A stretch of DNA of 64,000 nt from DASUGC01 sp035606665 (GTDB lineage Bacteria > Acidobacteriota > Vicinamibacteria > Vicinamibacterales > SCN-69-37), in contig DATNEY010000038.1 in assembly GCA_035606665.1 (NCBI GenBank), positions 1 through 64,000 of the forward strand, read 5' to 3'. Positions 9,257 through 16,399 of this stretch are shown piece by piece. A program made the position numbers and the translations under genes. The notes under the pieces were generated by a model, which saw nothing but the letters and a program-made list of their open reading frames with translations, had not been told where the DNA came from and did not search any database. The stretch's first letter is position 1. Every line of letters starts with the position of its first letter.

Positions 9257-10394
9257 CTAGTCTGTTGGGGCCGTCGCGAGTTTTCGCCGGCCGCCCGTCA
9301 GGCCGTACAGAAGGCTGAAGAACGCCAGCAGTACCGCGGTTGCGATGCCGGCCGCGCCGCCCAGCAGCGTCATCTGCAGTCGCGTCGGTCCAATCGGGCG
9401 CTGCGGCACCTGCGCGGGATCGAGCAGGTTGAACTGCTCACGAATCTGTCGGCGTTCGAGGTTGACGGCCATGCGAGATTCGATGCGGCGCGTGAGAAGC
9501 GTCTGATAAGTCGCCTGCAGGGTTTCGACTTCGAGCCGAAGGGCCCCCGGCAGGGCCGGGAGCGTCGTGCCAGCGCTTTGAGGCCACGATCAGTTCAGCT
9601 TCCGTGTTCTTGAGCTCAGCTTCGATGAAGGCCGCTGTGCCCTCGGCTCTTCGGACGCTTTCCTTCAATGACTCCTCAATGACGGATTCCGCTACTTTTT
9701 CGGCGACCTTCATTGCCACCACCGGTGCGGAAGCCGTGTAGCTCACATAGATTTGGCCGCCTAGGGCGGAAGGGCCAATGTCGTTCGGCGCGATCGCGAT
9801 CCGGCTGCGCATCAATGCCGCCACTTCTTCGTTTGACATCGACAGACGTTCGCTCTCGTAAAGGTTGAATTCCTTGATCATTCGCTCAAGCCGTCTGCGG
9901 CTGAGCACGACCTGCGTTGTCGAGCGAATGCGTTCGCTCAAGGCTTGTGGCTGGACCAGCTTTGTCTGATCGAGGATGCCCAGGCCGACTCTGGGAGGCA
10001 CGACCTGCAGGACGGCGGAGGATGTGTACAGCACGGGCTGCGCGCGCGCCACCATATTGCCGGCTCCGAGCCCGAGAATGAAGAGGATCACGACGAATCG
10101 AAACCGTCTGATGGTCACCATGTCGAAGCTCCCTGCAAACTGCGAAAACACCTGCACGCGGCTGACCAGGCTCTGCCGCTTGCTGAACACTACCGGCGCG
10201 ATGACGACCAGCACCCAGAACGCGACGTACCCTCGGCCGAGCGCCTTCAGCCGCTCCGCCAGACCCGATCCCGCGCGCAGCCACTCATCCCGCATATCCG
10301 CCACTGACTGATGGATGACGCTGGTCAGTACTACGTCGTCAAAGACGAAAGGAGCGATCGCGAGCAGCCAGCGTCCGGGAAGGCGCGTGCTCAT
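9257..10394 (-). pseudogene. Wzz/GumC-like chain-length-determinant-type membrane protein, frameshifted (paralog 1)
   Basis: The start is ATG 10394 (MSTRLPGRWLLA). An N-terminal 'PGRWLLA...FVFDD' module and two membrane segments (about 60-80 and 100-125) lead into a Wzz-like periplasmic domain. The frame breaks near 9573: the coding sense continues one base over (frame at 9560-9257) into LRLEVETLQATYQTLLTRR, the GNVR-like motif DPAQVPQRPIGP and a C-terminal membrane helix. Total length 1138 nt is one more than a multiple of three, so a single inserted base explains it. It is about 378 aa if repaired and aligns throughout with the intact neighbour at 10402-11460. Real mutation and assembly error cannot be told apart here. 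Confidence 0.82.
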
Positions 10395-10401
10395 GTGTTT
10401 C

Positions 10402-11460
10402 TCAGGCCACGTTGCCCGCAAGATTGCGCCGGCGGACGAGCGTCCGGCGGACTGCATCGAGCAGCAGCATGAGTACGGCAGCGGCGAGGCCGGCAACGCC
10501 GCCCATCAGCGCATAGGTAATCTGAGACGGGCCGATCGGCCGCTCCGGAACTCGCGCGGGATCGAGCAGGTTGTACTGTTCGCCGATCTGCCGCCGATCA
10601 AGATCACGCATTCCCAAAGCTTCTTCGCGTCTCGTCAGCAGGTTCTTGTAGGTACCCTGAATCACCTCGAGCTCGAGCCGCTTCGGCATGGTTTGGGCGC
10701 CGTTTCCGGCGCGCTCCAGTTCCGCGCCCAGAGCCGCTAGCCGCTGCCCTGTTTCCTGAATCCTGGCTTCGAGGACGGAAAGCGTCCCATCAGACCGTCG
10801 TACGGCCTCCTTCAGTGATTCCTCGATGAAGTACGCCGCCAGCCGCTCAGTCGCCTTCATCGTCGCTGTGGGATTGGATCCGCTGTAGGTGATCCTGAAG
10901 ACATCACCGCGAGAGGGTGTGATCTGGATGTTGCGAAGCATCAGCGCGACGACGTCTTCCATGATCTTCGTCTTACGTTCCGAAGGATAGAGATCAAGCT
11001 CTCGAATCAGCCGCTCGAGGCGGGTGCGACTGAGGATGATGAATTGCGTTTGCTGCAGCCGTTCAGCGAGCGTGTCAGCTCCAGCGGGGCGGACGACCCC
11101 CTCAGGGACTCGTGCCGGCACGACCTGAATCACGGCGCTGGACTGGTAGAGCACGGGTTGCTTGCGTGCGAACATGAATCCGGCGATCGGTCCAATCGCG
11201 AGTAGGACGACGCAAACGACGACTCTGGCAGCGACGGTCATGTCAGCTCTCCTGGGGATCCGGGAAAATACGAAGGGTGCGATTGCCACAAGCGACCAGA
11301 ATGCCCAGGCGCCACGCATATAGGCGATGAACCTGGCTCCCGCGCGATCGGAATGAAGGTATTCAGTCCGAAGATCGCAGATCGTTGGCTCGACCACGCT
11401 CCTGACGATGGATTCATCGAACACGATGCGCGCGACCGCGAGCAGCCAGCGTCCAGGCAT
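10402..11460 (-). CDS. Wzz/GumC-like membrane protein coupled to PadR (paralog 2)
   Basis: 352 aa from ATG 11460, whose A is also the last base of the PadR stop (TGATG), so translation is coupled. An N-terminal module starting PGRWLLAVARIVFDE is shared with paralog 1. It is followed by a first membrane helix (about 60-80), a second near 95-112, a periplasmic alpha-helical stalk (about 120-300) and a GNVR-like motif DPARVPERPIGPS before a last membrane helix. Wzz proteins set polysaccharide chain length, but no glycosyltransferase, polymerase or flippase gene is near. The function is therefore open; an envelope scaffold is possible. Confidence 0.8.
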   Translation of the reverse strand: MPGRWLLAVARIVFDESIVRSVVEPTICDLRTEYLHSDRAGARFIAYMRGAWAFWSLVAIAPFVFSRIPRRADMTVAARVVVCVVLLAIGPIAGFMFARKQPVLYQSSAVIQVVPARVPEGVVRPAGADTLAERLQQTQFIILSRTRLERLIRELDLYPSERKTKIMEDVVALMLRNIQITPSRGDVFRITYSGSNPTATMKATERLAAYFIEESLKEAVRRSDGTLSVLEARIQETGQRLAALGAELERAGNGAQTMPKRLELEVIQGTYKNLLTRREEALGMRDLDRRQIGEQYNLLDPARVPERPIGPSQITYALMGGVAGLAAAVLMLLLDAVRRTLVRRRNLAGNVA

Positions 11461-11759
11461 CAGTGTTTCTCCGGAGCGAGCTCGCGGGTGAATGTGCTCC
11501 ATGCTCGGAGCGCGCGCTCGCCGAGCGGCGTCACCCGATAGATACGGCGCGGCAACCCGATGGCCGCTGGATGCGCCGGCTCCTGCTCTGAGACAAGGAA
11601 CCCTTTGGCTTCCATCCGCCCGAGCGTGACGTACACCGTGCCGCGCTTCAGGCCGCCCTGCGATTCCTCAACGAGCCGTAAACCGTGCATCGGGCCGCCG
11701 GTCACGAGCATCTCGAGAATCAGCCTTTCCTTGCGGGGGAGCGACGTCGTGGAGTCCAT
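11460..11759 (-). CDS. PadR-family transcriptional regulator
   Basis: 99 aa. Compact PadR winged helix: LPRKERLILEMLVTGGPMHGL (helices 1-2), RGTVYVTLGRMEAKGFL (recognition helix and wing) and RRIYRVTPLGERAL. It likely represses its own operon until a ligand or stress is sensed. It lies 44 bp after dinB on the same strand and is translationally coupled to the Wzz-like gene. In Acidobacteriota PadR genes usually precede ADOP permeases; here the partners are the two Wzz-like membrane proteins. A CTTAC/GTAAG dyad lies 10 bp before the start and is the likely operator. Confidence 0.92.
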   Translation of the reverse strand: MDSTTSLPRKERLILEMLVTGGPMHGLRLVEESQGGLKRGTVYVTLGRMEAKGFLVSEQEPAHPAAIGLPRRIYRVTPLGERALRAWSTFTRELAPEKH

Positions 11760-11769
11760 GGCGAGCTAT

Positions 11770-11784
11770 CTTACATAAAGTAAG
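11770..11784. promoter_or_regulatory. Candidate PadR operator (CTTAC-N5-GTAAG dyad)
   Basis: Perfect 5-bp inverted repeat with an ATAAA spacer, ending 10 bp upstream of the PadR start, in an AT-rich patch of otherwise GC-rich DNA. A second dyad, AGACC (11783-11787) / GGTCT (11798-11802), lies next to it and could be an operator half or a weak terminator of dinB. Confidence 0.5.
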
Positions 11785-11803
11785 ACCGATAAAACAAGGT
11801 CTA

Positions 11804-12868
11804 TTAGAACGGTAGCCTTCCCGTCCCCGTCAGGTCCTCGACTGCCATCAGGTTGTGCACCCCGGCGCCGAGCAGCCGTACGGGCCTCACGCACGCCTCC
11901 GTCTTGTCGAGCAGCGCCACCGCTCTTCCCACAATGTCCGCCTCATCGTCCGTCGCGATCGTGGAGTGGCTGCGTGTGATGGTGGTGAAGTCGTCGTAGC
12001 GCACCTTGATCGTCACGGTTCGCGCGAGGAGCCCGCGCTTCCTGAGCCAGCGCGCGTTCTCGCCGGCCATTTCAGCAATCTCCTCGCGCATGCGCGCGAT
12101 GTCGGTGAGATCTTCCGCGTACGTGTACTCGCTCGACGATGACTTCGAGGGCCGGTTGGGCTCGACCGGACGATCGTCGTCACCGGTGGAGAGGCGCTGA
12201 AGCCATTCGGTCATGCTGCCCACCGCGGTCTTGAGCACGGATTCATCCGCCGTGCGGACGTCGACAAGGCGCACGATGCCGCGCTCGCGCAGCCGCGCCG
12301 CCGTCACCGGGCCCACGCCCCACAACGCGTCCACCGGCAGCTGTTGCAGGAAGGACTCAACGCGTTCCGGGGCAATGACCGTGAGCCCGTCGGGTTTGCG
12401 CCAGGCCGACGCGATCTTCGCAAGGAACTTGTTCGGCGCGACGCCGGCCGAGGCCGTGAGTTTCGTTTCCTCGAGGATCCGCGCCTTCACGCGCTTCGCG
12501 ACGTTGACGCCAAGCGGCTCACCCCACGCGTTTTCCGTCACGTCGAGATACGCCTCGTCCAGCGACAGCCCTTCGACGAGCGGCGTGACTTCCTTGAAGA
12601 TGGCGAACACCTGCTGCGATGCCGCGCGGTACTTCGCGAAGTCCGGCCGGACAATGGAAAGATGCGGACAGAGACGGACCGCGCGCGACATCGGGATCGC
12701 GGAGCGTACGCCGAACTTCCTGGCCTCGTAACTCGCGGCGGCGACGACGCCCCGTGACTCGGGCGAACCACCGACGGCGACGGGCTTACCCCGAAGCTCA
12801 GGCCGATCGCGCTGCTCGACGGACGCGTAGAACGCATCCATGTCGACATGAATGATGCGACGGGTCAT
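11804..12868 (-). CDS. dinB: DNA polymerase IV (Y-family translesion polymerase)
   Basis: 354 aa, full length. It copies past lesions at a cost in fidelity. N-terminal HVDMDAFYASVEQ (D9, D11) and SLDEAYLDV (D104, E105) supply the catalytic carboxylates. The HhH thumb region (LWGVGPVTAARLRERGI) and little-finger domain follow. The C-terminus lacks an evident QLxLF beta-clamp peptide; it ends LTGTGRLPF, which may serve as a degenerate clamp motif. It is upstream of, and co-directional with, padR. No LexA-type box is obvious. Confidence 0.96.
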   Translation of the reverse strand: MTRRIIHVDMDAFYASVEQRDRPELRGKPVAVGGSPESRGVVAAASYEARKFGVRSAIPMSRAVRLCPHLSIVRPDFAKYRAASQQVFAIFKEVTPLVEGLSLDEAYLDVTENAWGEPLGVNVAKRVKARILEETKLTASAGVAPNKFLAKIASAWRKPDGLTVIAPERVESFLQQLPVDALWGVGPVTAARLRERGIVRLVDVRTADESVLKTAVGSMTEWLQRLSTGDDDRPVEPNRPSKSSSSEYTYAEDLTDIARMREEIAEMAGENARWLRKRGLLARTVTIKVRYDDFTTITRSHSTIATDDEADIVGRAVALLDKTEACVRPVRLLGAGVHNLMAVEDLTGTGRLPF

Positions 12869-13005
12869 GCTTTATCCGAGGGGCTTCGCCCCTGCGGGCA
12901 CCCCTACGGCGTCGCTCGCGGGGGCCCCTGTGCCCCGCTCCGCTCCGCCGGCTCGTTCGCTATCGCTCGCTCGCTCCATGTTCCGTCTTGGTTATGATCC
13001 TACGC
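12869..13005. other. Divergent intergenic region with hairpin and low-complexity CGCTCG tract
   Basis: 137 bp between divergent dinB and the propeller lipoprotein gene. It holds an AGGGGC-TTC-GCCCCT hairpin (12879-12893) and then a tract of CGCT/CGCTCG words (about 12945-12978), which is unlike flanking coding sequence. The only promoter-like element is TATGAT at 12993. Confidence 0.55.
12993..12998 (+). promoter_or_regulatory. -10 box of a predicted leaderless gene
   Basis: TATGAT ends 7 nt before ATG 13006. This placement favours ATG 13006 over the in-frame TTG 12988 and ATG 12994, which lie at or upstream of the -10 box. Confidence 0.6.
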
Positions 13006-14088
13006 ATGTCTCAGCGTGTTCTTGCCTTGATTTCTGCAGCTGGTCTGGCCTCATTGGTCGCGTGCTCATCGCCCGAGGCGCCCAAGCCTGCGGCCACGCC
13101 GACGCCGGCGGCCGAGGCGCCCATCCTCCTGCCTCAGGAGACACGGCTCTCGAACATCAAGCAACTCACGTTCGGCGGCGAAAACGCCGAAGCGTACTTC
13201 TCGTTCGACGGCGGCCGGCTGACGTACCAGAACACGGGCGAGTACCCGTGCGATCAGATCTTCACGATGAAGCTCGACGGGTCGGAGCGCAAGCTGGTGA
13301 GCACCGGCACCGGTCGCACGACCTGCAGTTTCTTCACCCCGGACGGCAAATCCATCGTCTATGCATCCACCCATCTCGGCGCGAAGGAGTGCCCGCCGGT
13401 ACCAGGCAAGGAAGAGGGCTACGTCTGGCCGATTTATGACACCTACGACATCTTCAAGGTGAACGTGGACGGCACGAATCTGGTGCAGCTGACGAAAACG
13501 AAGGGCTATGACGCCGAGGCGACGATCGCCAAGGACGGCCGCATCGTCTTCACGAGCGTCCGCGACGGCGACATGGAGATCTATTCGATGAATGGCGACG
13601 GCTCGGACGTGAAGCGGCTCACGCACGCGCCCGGCCCGGACGGCGGCCCGTTCTTCTCCGCCGACGGATCGCAGATCGTCTTCCGCGGCAACCACATGAA
13701 CAAAGGCGAGGAGTGGAACCGCTACAACGTTCTTCTGAAGAAGGGCCTGTGGCGGCCGGCCGCGCTCGACGTGTACGTGATGAACCGCGACGGCGGCAAC
13801 ATGCGCCAGGTCACGAAGGATCTCGGCGGCTCGAACTGGGCCCCGTTCTTCGCGCCGAACGGCAAGCAGATCGTCTTTGCGTCCAACATGAAGAACCCGC
13901 GCGGCGGCAACTTCGATCTGTATCTGATCAACGTCGACGGCACAGGGCTCGAGCAAATCACTTTCAGCGAGACATTCGACGGCTTTCCGATGTTCACGCC
14001 GGACGGCTCGAAACTGATCTTCGCGTCCAACCGGCATTCGACGAAGCCCACCGACACGAACCTGTTTATCGCTGATTTCAAGTGGTGA
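13006..14088 (+). CDS. TolB-like PD40 beta-propeller lipoprotein
   Basis: 360 aa. A lipoprotein signal with lipobox SLVAC and a Pro/Ala-rich tether (to about residue 40) are followed by repeated WD40-like PD40 blades (FSFDGGRLTYQ, FTPDGKSIVYAS, FSADGSQIVFRG, FAPNGKQIVFAS, FTPDGSKLIFAS). These resemble the TolB propeller. Many blades end in a D/N-x-D-G loop (KVNVDGTNLVQLT), as in bacterial DPP-like propellers, but no peptidase domain is present. It is probably a periplasm-facing binding protein. It is preceded by a leaderless-type promoter and followed by a hairpin. Confidence 0.88.
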   Translation: MSQRVLALISAAGLASLVACSSPEAPKPAATPTPAAEAPILLPQETRLSNIKQLTFGGENAEAYFSFDGGRLTYQNTGEYPCDQIFTMKLDGSERKLVSTGTGRTTCSFFTPDGKSIVYASTHLGAKECPPVPGKEEGYVWPIYDTYDIFKVNVDGTNLVQLTKTKGYDAEATIAKDGRIVFTSVRDGDMEIYSMNGDGSDVKRLTHAPGPDGGPFFSADGSQIVFRGNHMNKGEEWNRYNVLLKKGLWRPAALDVYVMNRDGGNMRQVTKDLGGSNWAPFFAPNGKQIVFASNMKNPRGGNFDLYLINVDGTGLEQITFSETFDGFPMFTPDGSKLIFASNRHSTKPTDTNLFIADFKW

Positions 14089-14111
14089 GACCGGTCTAGC
14101 CAGCAGCCTTG

Positions 14112-14137
14112 CCCACCGTAGCCTTGGCGAAGGTGGG
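14112..14137. terminator. Hairpin CCCACC...GGTGGG downstream of the propeller gene
   Basis: 6-bp stem (14112-14117 / 14132-14137) with an alternative inner CCTT/AAGG stem, 24 bp after the stop. There is no T-run, so it may be an intergenic palindrome rather than an intrinsic terminator. Confidence 0.45.
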
Positions 14138-14139
14138 TT

Positions 14140-14157
14140 CACAATCCCTCCACAATC
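14140..14157 (+). promoter_or_regulatory. Tandem CACAATC direct repeat, candidate OmpR-family binding site
   Basis: CACAATC occurs at 14140 and 14151, an 11-bp period, 52 bp before the first gene of the two-component operon. OmpR/PhoB-class regulators bind direct repeats with one-turn (about 11 bp) spacing, so autoregulation by the response regulator at 14584 is likely. Confidence 0.5.
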
Positions 14158-14208
14158 GGTCGTCAGAGTGTCCTTACCGGCGGTTGGCCGGCGAAAGGAC
14201 TGACAGCT

Positions 14209-14580
14209 ATGGATGACCGAGACCAATACCCGAGGCGGCCGATGTGGATGCCCTGGGCAATGACGTCGCTTGCGCTCGTGGTGGTGGCGTTCCTGTCGTA
14301 TGCGCTTGGAGCAAGGCACGAAGTCGTCATCAACGACGACGCCGTGCGTCACGGATGGATCGGGTTCCCGTTCTTCACGTTTTTCCTCTTCTTCTGGTTG
14401 TTTGGCTGCTTCCGCCGGATGTGGTGGTGGGGCGGCGGCTACTACCGCGGGCGGCCGTGGCGCTATCGCCGCTACTACGACGATCCGGACGACGATCGCG
14501 AGATGGAAGAGTGGCATCGGCGCGAGCACGAGCGCATGGATCAGAACCGGTCGAGATCCGCGGCCGACCAGAGACAATGA
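14209..14580 (+). CDS. Small aromatic-rich membrane protein of a two-component operon
   Basis: 123 aa. Two membrane helices (about 14-34 and 50-68; GFPFFTFFLFFWLFGCF) precede a cytoplasmic tail packed with Trp, Tyr, Arg and Asp (MWWWGGGYYRGRPWRYRRYYDDPDDD). I do not recognise a named family. It starts after GAAAGGA and ends 3 bp before the response regulator, so it is probably part of the same operon. An accessory sensor, or a target of the kinase, is plausible. Its juxtamembrane W/R-rich style resembles the N-terminus of the kinase at 15261. Confidence 0.75.
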   Translation: MDDRDQYPRRPMWMPWAMTSLALVVVAFLSYALGARHEVVINDDAVRHGWIGFPFFTFFLFFWLFGCFRRMWWWGGGYYRGRPWRYRRYYDDPDDDREMEEWHRREHERMDQNRSRSAADQRQ

Positions 14581-14583
14581 GCC

Positions 14584-15264
14584 ATGCCCACCGTCCTCGT
14601 CATCGACGACGAGCGCCAGATCGCGACTATCGCGCGCGACTATCTGAGTCGCGCCGGTTTCACGGTGACGGTGGCCTCGGACGGCGCGTCGGGGCTGGCG
14701 GCGGCGCGCGAAAACCATCCCGATCTCGTGGTGCTCGATTTGGGCCTTCCGCGGATGGATGGCCTCGAAGTCGCGCGGGCGCTTCGGCGCGAGTCGGACG
14801 TGCCGATCATCATGCTGACGGCACGCGTCGACGAGTCCGATCGGCTCCGCGGCTTCGAGGTGGGTGCCGATGACTACATCCCGAAGCCATTCAGTCCGCG
14901 CGAGCTCGTCGCGCGCGTGTCGACCGTCCTGCGCCGCGCCAGATACGACTCGGGCAGGACCGCGTGCTTTGAAGTCGCGGGCGTGACGATCGATGCCGGG
15001 AGACTGCGCGTCGAGCGCGACGGCGATCCCGTCGATCTCACCGCGACGGAGTTCCAGCTGCTGGCGCAGCTCGCGCGGCATCCGGGCCGGGTGTACACGC
15101 GCGCGCAATTGCTGGATGCCGTTCGCGGCACCGAGGTCGAATCGTTCGATCGCGCGATCGACGCGCACGTGAAGAACATCCGCCGCAAGCTCGAACCAGA
15201 TCCGCATCACCCGCGCTACCTGCTCACCGTCTACGGTCTCGGCTACAAGTTCGCGGACGCATGA
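14584..15264 (+). CDS. OmpR/PhoB-family response regulator
   Basis: 226 aa. The receiver domain (1-120) has acidic residues D8-D9, phosphoacceptor D52 (LVVLDLGLP), T79 and K101. A C-terminal winged helix (about 130-224) has LTATEFQLLAQLARHPGRVYTRAQLL and a HVKNIRRKLEPD recognition helix, ending in LLTVYGLGYKF. It is cytoplasmic and should bind tandem repeats such as the CACAATC pair upstream. Its stop overlaps the kinase start by ATGA, giving coupled expression. Confidence 0.96.
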   Translation: MPTVLVIDDERQIATIARDYLSRAGFTVTVASDGASGLAAARENHPDLVVLDLGLPRMDGLEVARALRRESDVPIIMLTARVDESDRLRGFEVGADDYIPKPFSPRELVARVSTVLRRARYDSGRTACFEVAGVTIDAGRLRVERDGDPVDLTATEFQLLAQLARHPGRVYTRAQLLDAVRGTEVESFDRAIDAHVKNIRRKLEPDPHHPRYLLTVYGLGYKFADA

Positions 15265-16364
15265 TTCCCTGGAATCCGTACTCGCGGCGCCGGCGGCCAC
15301 CGTTCTGGTGGCCGATGAACGAGCCGTGGCCGCCGCGCAACCGCGACTTCTACATGCGGCAACGCCGCAACCGCTTTGCCCGGCGGGCCGGATGGTTCTC
15401 GTTCTGGCCGCTCTGGGCGGTGATGTGGCTCATCGTTGCCGTCAGCCGGGGGAAGGTCTACATCGGCGACACACAAGTGACTGGCCCCGTCGGCGTGCTC
15501 ATCGTCTGCGCCGCGGTGGCGGGCATCGTCGCCCTCATCATTCGCTGGATCTCCGGTCCGATCGCCGACATCGTCGGCGCGGCCGATCGCATCGCGCGCC
15601 GCGACTACCGGGTGCGCGTGAAGGAGCCGGCACACGGCCCGCGGTGGGCGCGCGACACCGCCCGCGCGTTCAACTCGATGGCGGGCGAGCTCGAGTCGCA
15701 GGATCTGGCGCGACGGAATCTCATGGCGGACATCGCGCATGAACTCCGCACACCGCTTGCCGTAATCCAGGGCCGTCTCGAGGGGTTGATCGACGGCGTG
15801 TACTCGGCCGGCCCCGAGCAGCTTCAGGGATTGCTCGAGAACACGCGTGTGCTGAGCCGGCTTGTCGAAGATCTGCGATTGCTGGCCACCGCCGAAAGCG
15901 GCGCGCTCGCGCTCGTGAAGGAGCCGACGGATCTCAGTGCACTCGTGAACGACGTGATCTCGTCGCTCAGCGGGCCGGCGGGTGCGGCGGGGATTGCACT
16001 TCGACTGGACGCGTCGCGGGCAGGCGAGCTTCAGCCCATTTCAATCGATCCTGTTCGCATCCGCGAGGTACTGACGAATCTCGCGGGGAACGCCATTCGC
16101 TATACGCCTTCCGGCGGGAGCGTGACGATTTCGCTGGTGCCCCAGGTGAATCGTGTCGAATTGCGCGTGACCGACACAGGCGCCGGGATTTCGGAAGCTG
16201 AGCTGCCGCGGATCTTCGATCGCTTCTACAAAGACGCCGGGTCGGCAGGCTCGGGACTCGGACTCACGATTGCCCGCCGCCTTGTCGAGGCGCACGGCGG
16301 AACGATCCGTGCGGAGAGCCGCGTCGGGGCCGGCACGACGATCTCGTTCGATCTACCGGCGTGA
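15261..16364 (+). CDS. Sensor histidine kinase (BaeS-like)
   Basis: 367 aa. A basic, aromatic N-terminus is followed by two membrane helices (about 46-63 and 76-96) with only a very short external loop, so it probably senses membrane state. HAMP (about 96-150), HisKA with H160 (MADIAHELRTPLAVIQ) and HATPase_c with N box (NLAGNAIRYTPSGGS), G1 (DTGAGI) and G2 (GSGLGLTIARRL) follow. It phosphorylates the coupled OmpR-type regulator. The near-absent sensor loop and the small membrane protein upstream suggest that a partner supplies the input. Confidence 0.95.
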   Translation: MIPWNPYSRRRRPPFWWPMNEPWPPRNRDFYMRQRRNRFARRAGWFSFWPLWAVMWLIVAVSRGKVYIGDTQVTGPVGVLIVCAAVAGIVALIIRWISGPIADIVGAADRIARRDYRVRVKEPAHGPRWARDTARAFNSMAGELESQDLARRNLMADIAHELRTPLAVIQGRLEGLIDGVYSAGPEQLQGLLENTRVLSRLVEDLRLLATAESGALALVKEPTDLSALVNDVISSLSGPAGAAGIALRLDASRAGELQPISIDPVRIREVLTNLAGNAIRYTPSGGSVTISLVPQVNRVELRVTDTGAGISEAELPRIFDRFYKDAGSAGSGLGLTIARRLVEAHGGTIRAESRVGAGTTISFDLPA

Positions 16365-16370
16365 CTGTTG

Positions 16371-16399
16371 GAACCCTGAACCCTGCGCCCTGAACCTGT
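16371..16399. repeat. Tandem GGGTTCA-type word repeat (copy A)
   Basis: 29 bp of CCCTGAA words, identical base for base to 45063-45091. It fills the whole 35-bp gap between convergent kinase and permease genes. Confidence 0.8.

Noticed and set aside
12879..12978. Structured RNA between dinB and the propeller gene
   Set aside because: One short hairpin and a CGCTCG tract are better explained as an intergenic repeat; nothing matches a known RNA.
13066..15300. 744-codon minus-strand frame
   Set aside because: It spans three well-supported plus-strand genes and is Arg/His/Val-rich shadow sequence.
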